Shown: positions 1-9,564, counted from the stretch's first letter. The stretch is 36,546 nucleotides of DNA from Christensenellaceae bacterium (GCA_031259965.1 JAIRKT010000083.1:1-36546), one strand, 5' to 3'. The notes: generated by a model not told the origin, from the letters alone. Translations and numbers: made by a program.

Positions 1-55
1 CAAAATACCTGTCCACAAATGAAATATTTTTGGATTTTGTCTCACGATATGACAT
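1..55 (-). CDS. 5' end of an unidentified minus-strand gene (truncated by the window edge)
   Basis: On the minus strand an ATG at 55-53 opens a frame that stays open to the window edge, reading MSYRETKSKNISFVDRYF. An AGGA Shine-Dalgarno (plus-strand TCCT, 63-66) lies 7 nt upstream. A near-perfect sigma-70 promoter at 90-118 would start transcription about 28 nt before the start codon. The combination of promoter, ribosome site and open frame in the right order makes this a real gene start despite only 18 visible codons. The product cannot be identified from so few residues. Confidence 0.6.
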   Translation of the reverse strand, partial: MSYRETKSKNISFVDRYF

Positions 56-89
56 AAATACATCCTATGTTTTAAATAATATGATATTA

Positions 90-118
90 ATTATACTATA
101 TTAGGGTCTGAATGTCAA
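90..118 (-). promoter_or_regulatory. consensus sigma-70/sigma-A promoter, minus strand
   Basis: Read on the minus strand, TTGACA (118-113) is followed by a 17-nt spacer and TATAAT (95-90). Both hexamers are perfect and the spacing is optimal. It drives the truncated gene that leaves the left edge, and is divergent from the plus-strand genes. Confidence 0.85.
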
Positions 119-553
119 GAAAAAGGGAACCTGATATATTTCTATAAAAATAAACCTTGAATTTCAGGCAAAATTCTAATTGTCCGACTTTTGGTGGGCA
201 AATCATTATATGCTACTTAACACATATTGTCAATACTCAAATATATGTTAAACCCTAAATTTCACAAAAAGTAGGGATGATCCAATCTTGAGATTAAGAT
301 TAACCTTGTTTTTTGTTTTTAATTTCCAAATACAAAACAAATGGTTAAAATTACTTCAGATGTTAATTTATGATATAACAGGAATTTTAAGTTTATTCAT
401 TACGCGCAAAGCTTGTGTTTTATATTTAAATTTAGACAAATAGGGTTGTTTTCATAGTGATTTCCGGTTTATTTTCAAATTGGTATAACCACATCTGATA
501 AATACAAAAAAGGCATCATGCTCTATTATTAATTTGTTCACACAGAAATTAAA

Positions 554-583
554 AAATTTCAAAATATTTATTTTTTGAAATTT
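554..583. repeat. 11-bp perfect inverted repeat upstream of the GH2-like gene
   Basis: AAATTTCAAAA (554-564) and TTTTGAAATTT (573-583) are exact reverse complements separated by 8 nt. The stem is almost all A/T and no T-tract follows on the plus strand, so a terminator is not clear. It may be an operator, a weak bidirectional terminator, or chance in AT-rich DNA. Confidence 0.45.
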
Positions 584-632
584 CGGATTACGATTAACTA
601 TTTTAAAATTACTTTATTAAGTATGATTTATA

Positions 633-646
633 TTGATTGAAATCAA
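633..646. promoter_or_regulatory. 14-bp palindrome just before the GH2-like gene
   Basis: TTGATT-GA-AATCAA is a perfect 6+2+6 palindrome ending 23 nt before the preferred ATG (670). It covers a possible TTG start at 637, which argues against that start. It could be an operator half-site pair or a small mRNA hairpin. No regulator can be named. Confidence 0.35.
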
Positions 647-669
647 ATAATATGATATTATATTTATAT

Positions 670-2307
670 ATGGAGAAAGTTAAACACCCCAGACCAGATA
701 TGCTTCGAAAGAACTTCACATCCTTAGATGGTGAATGGAAGTTTTGCATAGGAAGCAATAGGGAATTGCCAACATACTATATAAATGCAGAGTTTGCTGA
801 GACTGTATGTGTACCAGATCATACTAGTTTTAATAATGATAACGCATACAATGATGTTTGGTATAAGCGGTTTTTTACCATTACTGCAGAACAATTAAAA
901 GGAAAGGCGTTCATAAACTTTTTGGGTGTAGGTGAATCTACTAATATTTATATTAATGGAACACCTTGCATGGCTAGAACAGGTGAGAAATCAAATTTTT
1001 GTTTTGAAATATCACAGATATTAAATGAAGGCGAGAACCAAATAGTAGTTAACGTTTTTAGGACAAAAGAACGAAATACAAGTTTAGATTCTTCTAAAGT
1101 TTTTGGCATATGGCGATCGGTTTGGATTGAATTTACATCAAACGCATTTTTAAGTGAATTAAAAACAATAGCGGCTCAAGATGGATCTGCAATAATATTG
1201 AGAGGTTTAGCTGCTTCGATTAAAGATGGGTATGCTATTAATGTTATAACCTTCAAAGATGATCAACCGGTTGCATCGTACAGGTATGAAGCGCGCGACA
1301 AATTCACACTATCAATACCTATGAAAGATCAGATCACCCCATGGGCTCCTAATAATCCAAAAATTTACAACGTCGAAGTTGCGCTTTTAAACGAAAGAGG
1401 AGAAATTCTTGATTTAGTATATACATATTTTGCGTACAGAACGTTAAAAATAATTAATGGTATTCTCTTCATTAGTGGTCAAAAAACCCAAATAAGGGGT
1501 ATTAGAGTAAACAATGAGCACTTTTTTGTTAGTGATTATGAGGAAAAATGCAAAAAGATCAGAAAATTATTAGCGACATCCTTATCACTAGGATTTAATA
1601 CAATCTTTTTACCCTATTATTACATAGATCCTGTTTTTAGGTATTATGCGGATAAAATAGGCATGATTATTATTGAGGAAATAAATCAGGATCCAACGAT
1701 TTTTGGTGACAAGCAACTTATACAAGAAAATGCACGTGATATTGCTAGTTTAATTTCAGATGAGAGCAGATCACCATCTATTATTATGAGATCACTATTT
1801 ACAGGGTTTTATACACCTGGTTTCCTTGCGGATTACATGTATAATGTTGCAAAAAGCGCAGATCCATATACAATTATAACCTCTGGTGGCGGTCTTGTTT
1901 ATGCAGCCGATATAATTGAATATAGTGGTCCATGTGCTAATTCTGCAGGTTATGTTAAACGACTAATGGGGGATGCCTTTTCTTTCAAAAACGAGAAGTG
2001 CGAGAAAAAATTTAGAGCACAGAATCCCACGCTCGCACAAGTTAGTAAGATTTCAAAATTGGCAAAGATATTGAATTATTTTAATTGTGGGGATGTGCCA
2101 TATCATGATGTAATGGCTGAATATGACTTTATAAAAATATATTCGCACGCTGTAAAAAGCATTAACTCGTTGGGTGTTTTGGGTTGGATTTATGATGGGT
2201 TGTATGATACACCTGCCTCACGAACAGGTTTTTTCATAGAAGATGGATCTGCTAAATTAAGCAGATTAGCAAGTGATACATTAAAACAATTAAATTTAAA
2301 ACAATAA
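670..2307 (+). CDS. glycoside hydrolase family 2-like protein, probably catalytically inactive
   Basis: The protein has the GH2 (beta-galactosidase/beta-glucuronidase) layout. An N-terminal jelly-roll sugar-binding domain contains SLDGEWKF and GIWRSVWIEF, matching the family GIYRxVWLE motif. An Ig-like domain follows with WAPNNPKIYNVEVALL, then a TIM-barrel-like domain (RTLKIINGILFISGQ, YYADKIGMIIIEEIN). Where active enzymes have the acid/base motif WSLGNE after 'HPSII', this protein reads SPSIIMRSLFTGF (about residues 368-380), so the catalytic Glu is missing. I also cannot find a nucleophile motif of the SEYG type at the expected place. It is about 545 residues, slightly short for the family. 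ATG 670 is preferred over TTG 637 or ATG 652 because MEKVKHPRPDMLRKNF matches typical GH2 starts; no strong Shine-Dalgarno decides. There is no signal peptide, so it is probably cytoplasmic. addB follows after 55 nt. It is most likely a carbohydrate-binding or regulatory pseudoenzyme. Confidence 0.75.
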   Translation: MEKVKHPRPDMLRKNFTSLDGEWKFCIGSNRELPTYYINAEFAETVCVPDHTSFNNDNAYNDVWYKRFFTITAEQLKGKAFINFLGVGESTNIYINGTPCMARTGEKSNFCFEISQILNEGENQIVVNVFRTKERNTSLDSSKVFGIWRSVWIEFTSNAFLSELKTIAAQDGSAIILRGLAASIKDGYAINVITFKDDQPVASYRYEARDKFTLSIPMKDQITPWAPNNPKIYNVEVALLNERGEILDLVYTYFAYRTLKIINGILFISGQKTQIRGIRVNNEHFFVSDYEEKCKKIRKLLATSLSLGFNTIFLPYYYIDPVFRYYADKIGMIIIEEINQDPTIFGDKQLIQENARDIASLISDESRSPSIIMRSLFTGFYTPGFLADYMYNVAKSADPYTIITSGGGLVYAADIIEYSGPCANSAGYVKRLMGDAFSFKNEKCEKKFRAQNPTLAQVSKISKLAKILNYFNCGDVPYHDVMAEYDFIKIYSHAVKSINSLGVLGWIYDGLYDTPASRTGFFIEDGSAKLSRLASDTLKQLNLKQ

Positions 2308-2348
2308 TTTAATAGGATGCCTTTTTGTATTGAATATAATTAAATTTT

Positions 2349-2353
2349 AGGTG
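2349..2353 (+). promoter_or_regulatory. Shine-Dalgarno deciding the addB start
   Basis: AGGTG at 2349-2353 lies 9 nt before ATG 2363. The same bases overlap a GTG at 2351 that would otherwise give a start four codons longer, with no ribosome site of its own. This favours ATG 2363. A TATAAT at 2335-2340 could be a -10, but no matching -35 is visible. Confidence 0.6.
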
Positions 2354-2362
2354 CATAAATAC

Positions 2363-5300
2363 ATGAAATTCAAAATCTTAACATCTAACACCTCAGATTC
2401 TGTTATGAATTTGACAATAAACGAAATGAACAAAAACAGGAACGCTGATATAAAAGAGAAACTTGAAATCAATCACACATTTATAGTTCCTAATCGTTTC
2501 ACAATGTCAACTGAGCGTGAAATATTTGAGACCCTCAATTTAGTTGGTGCTACAGACATATCGGTAGTCTCATTTTCGCGCTTAGCTACAATATATTTGC
2601 GAAAAGAGGCATATAAACGTTGTCTAACGCGTGAAGGGTCTATATTAGTTTTGAAAAAAGTTGTAGACAAACTGAAATCAAAATTGAAAAGGTATGGGAA
2701 AGTAGCGGAGAGTACTGGGTTTTCAAAAGAAATGTTTGCCGTTATAGATGCCATCAGAAATAGTGGGCATGAACCAGAGGATTTATTAAACGCTCGAGAG
2801 AAGGTAACGAATGCGGTTGCTTTAAAATTAGAGGATATAGCGCTACTTTATGCAGGATATCTTGATTCACTAGACAATATGGATGATGCTGTCACAAAAC
2901 TTGAGCGATACACAAGCCATATTAAAAGAATTGTCGCTATAAGAAGTACTCGTTTTTACGTTGTAGGCTTCATACATTTTTCGGCTAAAGAAAAAAAGAT
3001 TCTGGCCAACCTTATTAAGTATAGCAAAAGCATATGTGTTGGATTAACAGTTAAACTCGATGGTGAAAACAAGGATTTATATCCAAATCAACTACCTGGT
3101 GAAATTGAAAAACTAGGAGAAGATGCGAATTTAGAGGCGGATATAAAAATCCTAAATATAGATATAAAAGAACCATTTAACACTATTAATAAAGAGCTAT
3201 TTGCATATAAGGGAGGAACTGCTGACAACTGTTTTGTAGGCAAAAATAATCCACCAGTTGTTTTGTATAGAGAAAACACAGTATATGACGAAGCAAATAG
3301 AATAGCATGCGAAATTGCCTACCTCATAAAACACGAGGGTTACAGGTATAAAGACATAGCTGTAATAAATTGCGATCCCACCTTTATAGATATTCTAACT
3401 AGCATATTAACAAGATATAAAATCCCATATTTTGCTGATTTAAAGTATCCATTATCTGAGACCATATTATATAATTATTTAATTGCTGCGATAGAAACAA
3501 TAGCATTTAATTTTAGAGCGGACAAAGTTTTAAAACTAGTTAAGTCTCCCATGTTCGGAGTTGACCATGAAAAAAGTTGCCTTTTTGAAAACTTCGTAAT
3601 TAAATATAATATAAATTTTGGAGGTTTTCAAAAGCCATTTACAATTGAAGATGAAAGCAACAAAGAGGAGATAGAAGCTATTAGAAGCAAAGTAGCAAGC
3701 ATAGCCCCAGCGAAACACGAGTCATCGAAAATAACCGCGAGCGAATTTGTTGAAATATGCAAATCTCTTTTAACCAAAAATGATTTTGTTATTCAATATG
3801 ACCAGGTTATAACTAACAACAAATTAGATAGCAGATTAAAACTGGTGAATTCAAGGGCACGTGGGAAGATTGATGAAATTTTAGATGAGATAAATGAATT
3901 GCTTAATGATTACTCCGCTAGCATAACATCTTTTATTGAAACACTAAAAGCGATGATTGCTGCAGTACAGATTTCATTAATTCCTCAATCATTAGACAGT
4001 GTTTTTGTTGGGAATATAATTGATAGCAGATTTAACGGATTGAAAGCTATTTTTGTAACAGGAGCTGCATCAGGCATGCTGCCATCTGAAAAAGGTTATT
4101 TTACTATGATAACCGCTACTGATTCTGATATATTGGCGGACAATGAACTGCCCATTTATCCAAATCCAATTCAACTAATGAGAGAAGAAGAATTTTTGTT
4201 ATTAGACATAATAGCGCGTGTTAAAGAGCGTTTGTATATTGGATATGCGGCATCTCTACCAAATGGCACACTGACTAGAGCCTCTAATGCCTTTAAAGAA
4301 ATATGCAGAATAACTGGACTAAAACCAACTTCAATAGAAGACAAGTTTTTGCCAGAAGTTGCTAGAAATTCAAAAGAATTAGAGGACTGTGCAATAAGCA
4401 TGGAAAATGCCTATTTTCAATATTTAGCAACGCTAGGGAGAGATAAACTATTAAACAAGAGAGCATTAATAAATAGAAATATTTTACTGGAGTCTCTGAA
4501 TGATGAATTCAAAGAAAGGGTTAGAACACTAACAAAAGAAAATGATGATAGATATATACCAGCCGTAGAATTTTTCTTTGAAAAACTACCACATCAAGAT
4601 GGGCATGCTATAAGTGTTTCACAACTCGAGAGTTACTTTAGATGTCCACACTTGCATTACTTGAGATATGGTATAAAACTGAAAGAAAGAGAGACTGCTG
4701 ACTTGGGCATTATTGATGTAGGCAATATTATTCATAAAGCTTTAGAAAACTATTTTAGGAGAACAAAAAGCCGACTAAGAGATGAAAGCGATGAAAACAC
4801 TAGCTTTTTACAAAAGGCATGTGAAGATTCAATTAATGAATCTATAGCGGTACTTGCAAAAAAAGACACAAGTGAAGATCTCTCGAAAACTAACATACTA
4901 GCTAGAATAAAAAAGGAGTGCAGAAAGGCCATAGAATGTATGACAAATAATATTCTAAGGTCAAAATACACACCAACTTTTATTGAGGCAGGGTTTGGTG
5001 AAAACCAAGATTTTCCATATATTATGATAACGACTAGTAATAACGATGTCTATTACATGCGAGGGAAGATTGATCGAGTAGATCTTTTTGAAGATAAAGC
5101 GGTTGTAATAGACTATAAAACAGGTGGTGTCACTTCAGATTTAAAAGATGTTTATTCGGGTGTAAAAATTCAGTTATTTGCATATCTAAATGCAATAAAA
5201 GCTAGAGGATATAAACCTATTGCTGCTTTTTATATTGCAGTCAGAGATTCATACCATAACGAAATTGACGCAGATTATGGTGTGGTAGGACATGTGGTTA

Positions 5301-5722
5301 ATTATCCAGAGATGTTTGACGATTTTGATCATTGTGCATATGAAAAAGGACTAAAAGAGATGGGCTCTAAACTAACCAGCCCCAACTGGCCATTCAAATT
5401 AGAATATAGTAAAACCCTCAATGATCTAAAGCCTAGCAGCAAAGATCATGCGTTAGAGGAAGCTGATTTTGACAAATATATTATATACACAAAAGAATTA
5501 GCAGGCAAAGCACTAGAGGAGATAGTTAGTGGTTATTGTGAAAAAAGCCCAATTAGTGATTCTAGTATTGCAACAACCTGCTCTAAGTGTACATATATGC
5601 GTGTTTGTTCATCAGAAGGCGAGGCTGGGGAGCGATGTAAACCAACTCCGCCTAGCAAAAAAGAGGCGTCTGATTCAGAATTAATCGCGGGTAATAATAA
5701 AAAAATAAAGGATAGGGCGTAA
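2363..5722 (+). CDS. addB: AddB, ATP-dependent helicase/nuclease subunit B
   Basis: AddB pairs with AddA to process double-strand DNA ends for RecA-dependent repair. The 1119-residue length fits the family (about 1150). The N-terminal strand-helix pattern (FIVPNRFTMSTEREIFE, VVSFSRLA) matches AddB. The C-terminal RecB-type nuclease is intact: GNIIHKALENYF with His791, then DYKTGG with Asp917 and Lys919, and a downstream QLFAYL. The Fe-S cluster cysteines are present as Cys761 (FRCPHLHYLRYG) and the terminal CxxCxxxxxC at Cys1073, 1076 and 1082. One oddity is that the N-terminal Walker A loop, usually GxSGSGKT, reads LTSNTSDSV here, so the nucleotide-binding site looks lost. addA starts 2 nt after the stop codon, so the two are one operon. 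The GH2-like gene ends 55 nt upstream with no terminator between, so it may be co-transcribed. Confidence 0.92.
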   Translation: MKFKILTSNTSDSVMNLTINEMNKNRNADIKEKLEINHTFIVPNRFTMSTEREIFETLNLVGATDISVVSFSRLATIYLRKEAYKRCLTREGSILVLKKVVDKLKSKLKRYGKVAESTGFSKEMFAVIDAIRNSGHEPEDLLNAREKVTNAVALKLEDIALLYAGYLDSLDNMDDAVTKLERYTSHIKRIVAIRSTRFYVVGFIHFSAKEKKILANLIKYSKSICVGLTVKLDGENKDLYPNQLPGEIEKLGEDANLEADIKILNIDIKEPFNTINKELFAYKGGTADNCFVGKNNPPVVLYRENTVYDEANRIACEIAYLIKHEGYRYKDIAVINCDPTFIDILTSILTRYKIPYFADLKYPLSETILYNYLIAAIETIAFNFRADKVLKLVKSPMFGVDHEKSCLFENFVIKYNINFGGFQKPFTIEDESNKEEIEAIRSKVASIAPAKHESSKITASEFVEICKSLLTKNDFVIQYDQVITNNKLDSRLKLVNSRARGKIDEILDEINELLNDYSASITSFIETLKAMIAAVQISLIPQSLDSVFVGNIIDSRFNGLKAIFVTGAASGMLPSEKGYFTMITATDSDILADNELPIYPNPIQLMREEEFLLLDIIARVKERLYIGYAASLPNGTLTRASNAFKEICRITGLKPTSIEDKFLPEVARNSKELEDCAISMENAYFQYLATLGRDKLLNKRALINRNILLESLNDEFKERVRTLTKENDDRYIPAVEFFFEKLPHQDGHAISVSQLESYFRCPHLHYLRYGIKLKERETADLGIIDVGNIIHKALENYFRRTKSRLRDESDENTSFLQKACEDSINESIAVLAKKDTSEDLSKTNILARIKKECRKAIECMTNNILRSKYTPTFIEAGFGENQDFPYIMITTSNNDVYYMRGKIDRVDLFEDKAVVIDYKTGGVTSDLKDVYSGVKIQLFAYLNAIKARGYKPIAAFYIAVRDSYHNEIDADYGVVGHVVNYPEMFDDFDHCAYEKGLKEMGSKLTSPNWPFKLEYSKTLNDLKPSSKDHALEEADFDKYIIYTKELAGKALEEIVSGYCEKSPISDSSIATTCSKCTYMRVCSSEGEAGERCKPTPPSKKEASDSELIAGNNKKIKDRA

Positions 5723-5724
5723 AG

Positions 5725-8700
5725 ATGGATTGGACAAAAGACCAACAGCGGGTTTTTGACGAAACTAATGGGAATCTTTTAGTAAGTGCCTCAGCAGGGT
5801 GTGGAAAGACTGCTGTAATGGTTGAGAGAATATTTAGATATTTAGAAGAAGGAGGCTCTATAAAAAGGCTAATAGTAATAACTTTTACAAGGGCAGCGGC
5901 TAGTGAAATGAAGGAAAAATTAACAGATACCATTTATTCACATATTCGCAATGGTTCAAAGGTTGCTGATCATTTGAGCATACAAGCACGCGAAATCCCC
6001 TTTGCGTTTATAGGTACGATAGATGGGTTCTGTGCGGAAATTTACAGGAGGCATTTTGACGATCTAGGTGGAGATCCTAATTTTACGGTGATAGAGGAAA
6101 AGGAGGCTGATAGCCTCTTCAGTGAGGCCTGTGATGAAATTGTAATTCAAAAACTGAGAGGGGAGGAGGCAGAGGTTTTTTCATTATTAGATAGTTTATC
6201 TGACAAAAGGAGTAATGATCTTTTTAAATCAGTGATGAGAGATGTATACAACTTTTTATCGGTTAGACCAGATACAGATGCTTTTATTGAAAAAGTCAAA
6301 ACAATAATAGCTAATGGCCCTGACAATTCACCTGCTGCGGAATACTTGTTAAGGCATTTTAGAAAGAGGGCTGAAGTGCTAGGTGAGAGATTTAAAATCA
6401 TCTCGACTAGTTCAAACACTGACTATAATACAATATTCAAAGCACAGATTGAGGATGCTGATATTTGCAATGAGCTTTTATCAAGAATTGGTTTAACTAA
6501 TGATATAAAAACATTTACAGAATTGATAACAAAATGGACATATTCAATAAAGGCATTACATCATAGCAAGGTAAAAAAGCTAGATGACGCTGCCATGTCA
6601 TATTACAAAAACCTAATAGACTGGGGGCATAGTATAAAAAAATATTATGAGCATCTCAAAAGGCTGTTAACATATCCAGATGCTACAGATCATTATGCGG
6701 AATTTATTTCAAGGGAGATTGAGTCATCTAACACACATACATTAATTATTGGGTTGGCACTAGAAGTAGCTGCTATATACAGGGCTCGGAAAAAGGAAAA
6801 AAGCTATTTAGATTTTAATGACACAGAGCGATTTGCGTTAGAAATTCTATCTGATGAAAAGCATGCAAAAAGCTTCGCTGAGGAAATAGATGCTGTTTAT
6901 TTGGACGAATATCAGGATACTAATTATTTGCAAGAAGCGGTTATTAATAAAATAGCAAAATCAAATCTATTTATGGTAGGAGATGTTAAACAATCAATTT
7001 ATGGATTCAGGTCTGCGGAACCAGAAATATTTCTAAACAAAAAGAGACTTTATATTGAAAATCCTGAAGAGGGATATAATCTGCTTCTCAACGGAAATTT
7101 CAGATCTTTACCTGAAATTTTAGAATATACTAATCTGCTGTTTGACGAAATTATGACTAGCGATTTTGGAGGAGTGGACTACAAAGAGGATGCAAGACTC
7201 GAAGCAAATCCAAACGCACCAGCAGCTGATCAAAAATTTCCTGTAGTAACCGTTAAATTTTTTGGCAAAGAGGAAGCTCCTGAGCGTGAGTATCCAGAAA
7301 TATATAGCGTAAAAAATGACTATCCTGCACAGGAGCGATTAATAAACATAGAAGGTTATTATATAGCGGGACAAATAGAACAGACTGTAGGAGTTATGGA
7401 TATTTATGATCGAAAACAAAAATGTTTTAGAAAATTAAAATACAGTGATATTGTTATATTGGTTAGAAAAAAAGGTATTGACGTAGAAAACATTGCTATT
7501 GAACTCGAACGCAAGCACATACCATATAACGCCTCTGGATTAACTGGGAGAAGAGGTGGGATGAAAGATGTGCAACTTCTTATTTCATACTTGCATGTGA
7601 TAGACAATTATATGAACGATGTTCCACTGTATGCTGTGATGTCTTCTTTTCTTGGAGGATTTACAACTAGTGAATTAGCGGAGTTTAGAAATCTAAACAA
7701 AGTAGATTCTTCCAATTTGGTAGAGAAAGAGTCAAAATTTTATTGGTATGCTGTTAAAAATTATATAGGCGATCCAGCCTTAATGAAAAAGCGAGACAAT
7801 TTCTTTGAAAAAATCAGCTATTTCCGTGAATTAGCACAAGCCACAAGTGTTCCCAAATTGCTTGATATAATACTAGCGGATAGGGGTTTTGATGGATATT
7901 TGATTTCAAGAGGCGGCAAGGAGCGTATAGGTGCAGTTAATTCCTTTGTTTATTCTCTAAGATTGACTATGCGTGGTCGTGATTTAAAAGATTTTTTAGC
8001 GGTTTACGATCCGAACGGAGATGGACAGGGCGAGTTTGATATTCCGATGAGTAGTTTAGGTGAGGATTGCGTTACTTTTTACACAGTACATAAAAGCAAA
8101 GGTTTGGAATTCCCATTTGTTTTTCTCGCTGCCTGTAATCAAATAACCGACAGAACTTCACTCGGCAAAAAAGACGTAATATTTGATGACAAACTCGGAA
8201 TGGCATTCAAGTGGAGAAATCCAGATAGCAGACGAAAAGGTGAAACACTAACTTTTAGGGCTATTAAGCTAAAAAAAGAAATATCAGCCAAAGAGGAACT
8301 AGCACGTCTTTTATATGTAGCAACAACGAGAGCTGAGTCAAGACTAGTTGTAACTGCTGTTGTCAAACAAAAAAAGGAAAATGAGTCAAATGATAATGTG
8401 GTTGATTGTTCAAGTTTTGCTGATTTAATATTATTTGCTGAAAGCCAGAATAACGATGTTAAGAAGTATAGAGACTACTCTGAAATTATTGATACCGATT
8501 TATCAAATCAAAAAAAGGTAGATGATAATCAAGAAGATTACGATGGTAAAGAGATCACCCCTATCAACATAACAGATGAATACGCCTTTAAAAGTGCGAT
8601 AGATATTGCATGTAAATATTCTGTTACACGTTTAAACGAAGAGGCTGATGACTCCTACACTAAAGACTATGAGTCGGATCTATGCAAGAATCACTCACGC

Positions 8701-9267
8701 GATTACATGTCGATTTTCAATTCAGATGTTATTGAGCTGGGGATAGCATATCATAGATATTTAGAAATATGTGATTTTAAAAAAAATACTGAGGAGGAAA
8801 TAAAAGAGCTAATTGAAAAGTATTCAGCCGAAAAAAAATTAGTGAGTCATACACGACTAGATCCTGCTGTATTGGCGTCTGCACTAAGCAATCCAATATT
8901 TAAAGAAGTTTTAGATGGGACAATTTATCGTGAGAATCCTTTCAGTTTGTTTCTACCAGCATGTGAAATATTAGATACCATGTGCTCGGATAAAATATTA
9001 GTACAAGGAACCTTTGATTTATTAATAATAGGTGATCGAAATGTTTTAGTTGATTATAAGATCACAAGCAAAAGGGAGGAGAGTATAAGGAGAAATTATA
9101 TGGTGCAAATGAGAATGTACGCACTAGCTGTTCAGAAAATATTTGATATTAAGCTAGATGAGATATTAATTCTGGCACTAGGGGATACCCAAAGCCGAGT
9201 TGTTAAATTTGATCCACAGAAACTTCTCCAAACGCCATTGAAAATTTTGTCACCGATTTCAAATTAA
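5725..9267 (+). CDS. addA: AddA, ATP-dependent helicase/nuclease subunit A
   Basis: This is the UvrD/RecB-type 3'-5' helicase with a C-terminal nuclease domain, the motor of the AddAB complex. At 1180 residues it is normal length. In order it shows the Q-motif WTKDQQRVF, Walker A SASAGCGKT (Lys28), motif Ia ITFTRAAASEMKEKL, a TIDGFC motif, Walker B LDEYQDTN (Asp394, Glu395), GDVKQSIYGFR (about 419), NGNFRSLPEIL, TVHKSKGLEFP (about 787) and LYVATTRAESRL (about 863). The nuclease domain has GIAYHRYLE, GTFDLL (Asp1098), DYKITSK (Asp1110, Lys1112) and the QMRMYALA Gln motif, so both activities look intact. The start is ATG 5725, 2 nt after addB, with AAGGA at 5707-5711 as a slightly distant ribosome site. 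A hairpin with T-run at 9318-9341 probably ends the operon. Confidence 0.95.
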   Translation: MDWTKDQQRVFDETNGNLLVSASAGCGKTAVMVERIFRYLEEGGSIKRLIVITFTRAAASEMKEKLTDTIYSHIRNGSKVADHLSIQAREIPFAFIGTIDGFCAEIYRRHFDDLGGDPNFTVIEEKEADSLFSEACDEIVIQKLRGEEAEVFSLLDSLSDKRSNDLFKSVMRDVYNFLSVRPDTDAFIEKVKTIIANGPDNSPAAEYLLRHFRKRAEVLGERFKIISTSSNTDYNTIFKAQIEDADICNELLSRIGLTNDIKTFTELITKWTYSIKALHHSKVKKLDDAAMSYYKNLIDWGHSIKKYYEHLKRLLTYPDATDHYAEFISREIESSNTHTLIIGLALEVAAIYRARKKEKSYLDFNDTERFALEILSDEKHAKSFAEEIDAVYLDEYQDTNYLQEAVINKIAKSNLFMVGDVKQSIYGFRSAEPEIFLNKKRLYIENPEEGYNLLLNGNFRSLPEILEYTNLLFDEIMTSDFGGVDYKEDARLEANPNAPAADQKFPVVTVKFFGKEEAPEREYPEIYSVKNDYPAQERLINIEGYYIAGQIEQTVGVMDIYDRKQKCFRKLKYSDIVILVRKKGIDVENIAIELERKHIPYNASGLTGRRGGMKDVQLLISYLHVIDNYMNDVPLYAVMSSFLGGFTTSELAEFRNLNKVDSSNLVEKESKFYWYAVKNYIGDPALMKKRDNFFEKISYFRELAQATSVPKLLDIILADRGFDGYLISRGGKERIGAVNSFVYSLRLTMRGRDLKDFLAVYDPNGDGQGEFDIPMSSLGEDCVTFYTVHKSKGLEFPFVFLAACNQITDRTSLGKKDVIFDDKLGMAFKWRNPDSRRKGETLTFRAIKLKKEISAKEELARLLYVATTRAESRLVVTAVVKQKKENESNDNVVDCSSFADLILFAESQNNDVKKYRDYSEIIDTDLSNQKKVDDNQEDYDGKEITPINITDEYAFKSAIDIACKYSVTRLNEEADDSYTKDYESDLCKNHSRDYMSIFNSDVIELGIAYHRYLEICDFKKNTEEEIKELIEKYSAEKKLVSHTRLDPAVLASALSNPIFKEVLDGTIYRENPFSLFLPACEILDTMCSDKILVQGTFDLLIIGDRNVLVDYKITSKREESIRRNYMVQMRMYALAVQKIFDIKLDEILILALGDTQSRVVKFDPQKLLQTPLKILSPISN

Positions 9268-9317
9268 TTTTTGGTCTAGAGATTAAGATATACAATTCGA
9301 ATAATATCCATTCAAAA

Positions 9318-9341
9318 AAGGAGACTATCTTCTTAGTTTTT
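9318..9341 (+). terminator. putative intrinsic terminator of addBA
   Basis: AAGGAGA (9318-9324), a CTA loop and TCTTCTT (9328-9334) form a 7-bp stem with one G-U pair, followed by AG and five T. An A-run precedes the stem, so it might act in both directions. It is short and only moderately stable. Confidence 0.5.
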
Positions 9342-9564
9342 AAAATCGCAGAACTTTATTTGCGGTGATACAAAATTAGCATTTCAAAATACTAGCACAT
9401 AAATGCAAAAAAATCCTACAGATTTTCGAAATTTCAATATCTGTTAATCATTTAGTTTTTAATTACAAACTTTCATTTTCATAGATACTAACTATTCAAA
9501 CAGTAAAAATAAGGTAAACTATACTAATTAATTATATTTTTTTTTGAAAATTTAATTAAGATTC

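Larger units (their letters stand above)
119..669. other. non-coding intergenic region between divergent genes
   Basis: About 550 bases of AT-rich DNA with no convincing ORF on either strand and no recognisable RNA gene. It holds a weak hairpin at 284-301 (AATCTT/AAGATT around GAGATT, with T-runs a few bases downstream), an 11-bp AT-rich inverted repeat at 554-583 and a 14-bp palindrome at 633-646. A TATGAT at 622-627 could be a -10 for the downstream gene, but no good -35 is seen. The length is unusual for this compact window. Confidence 0.5.
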
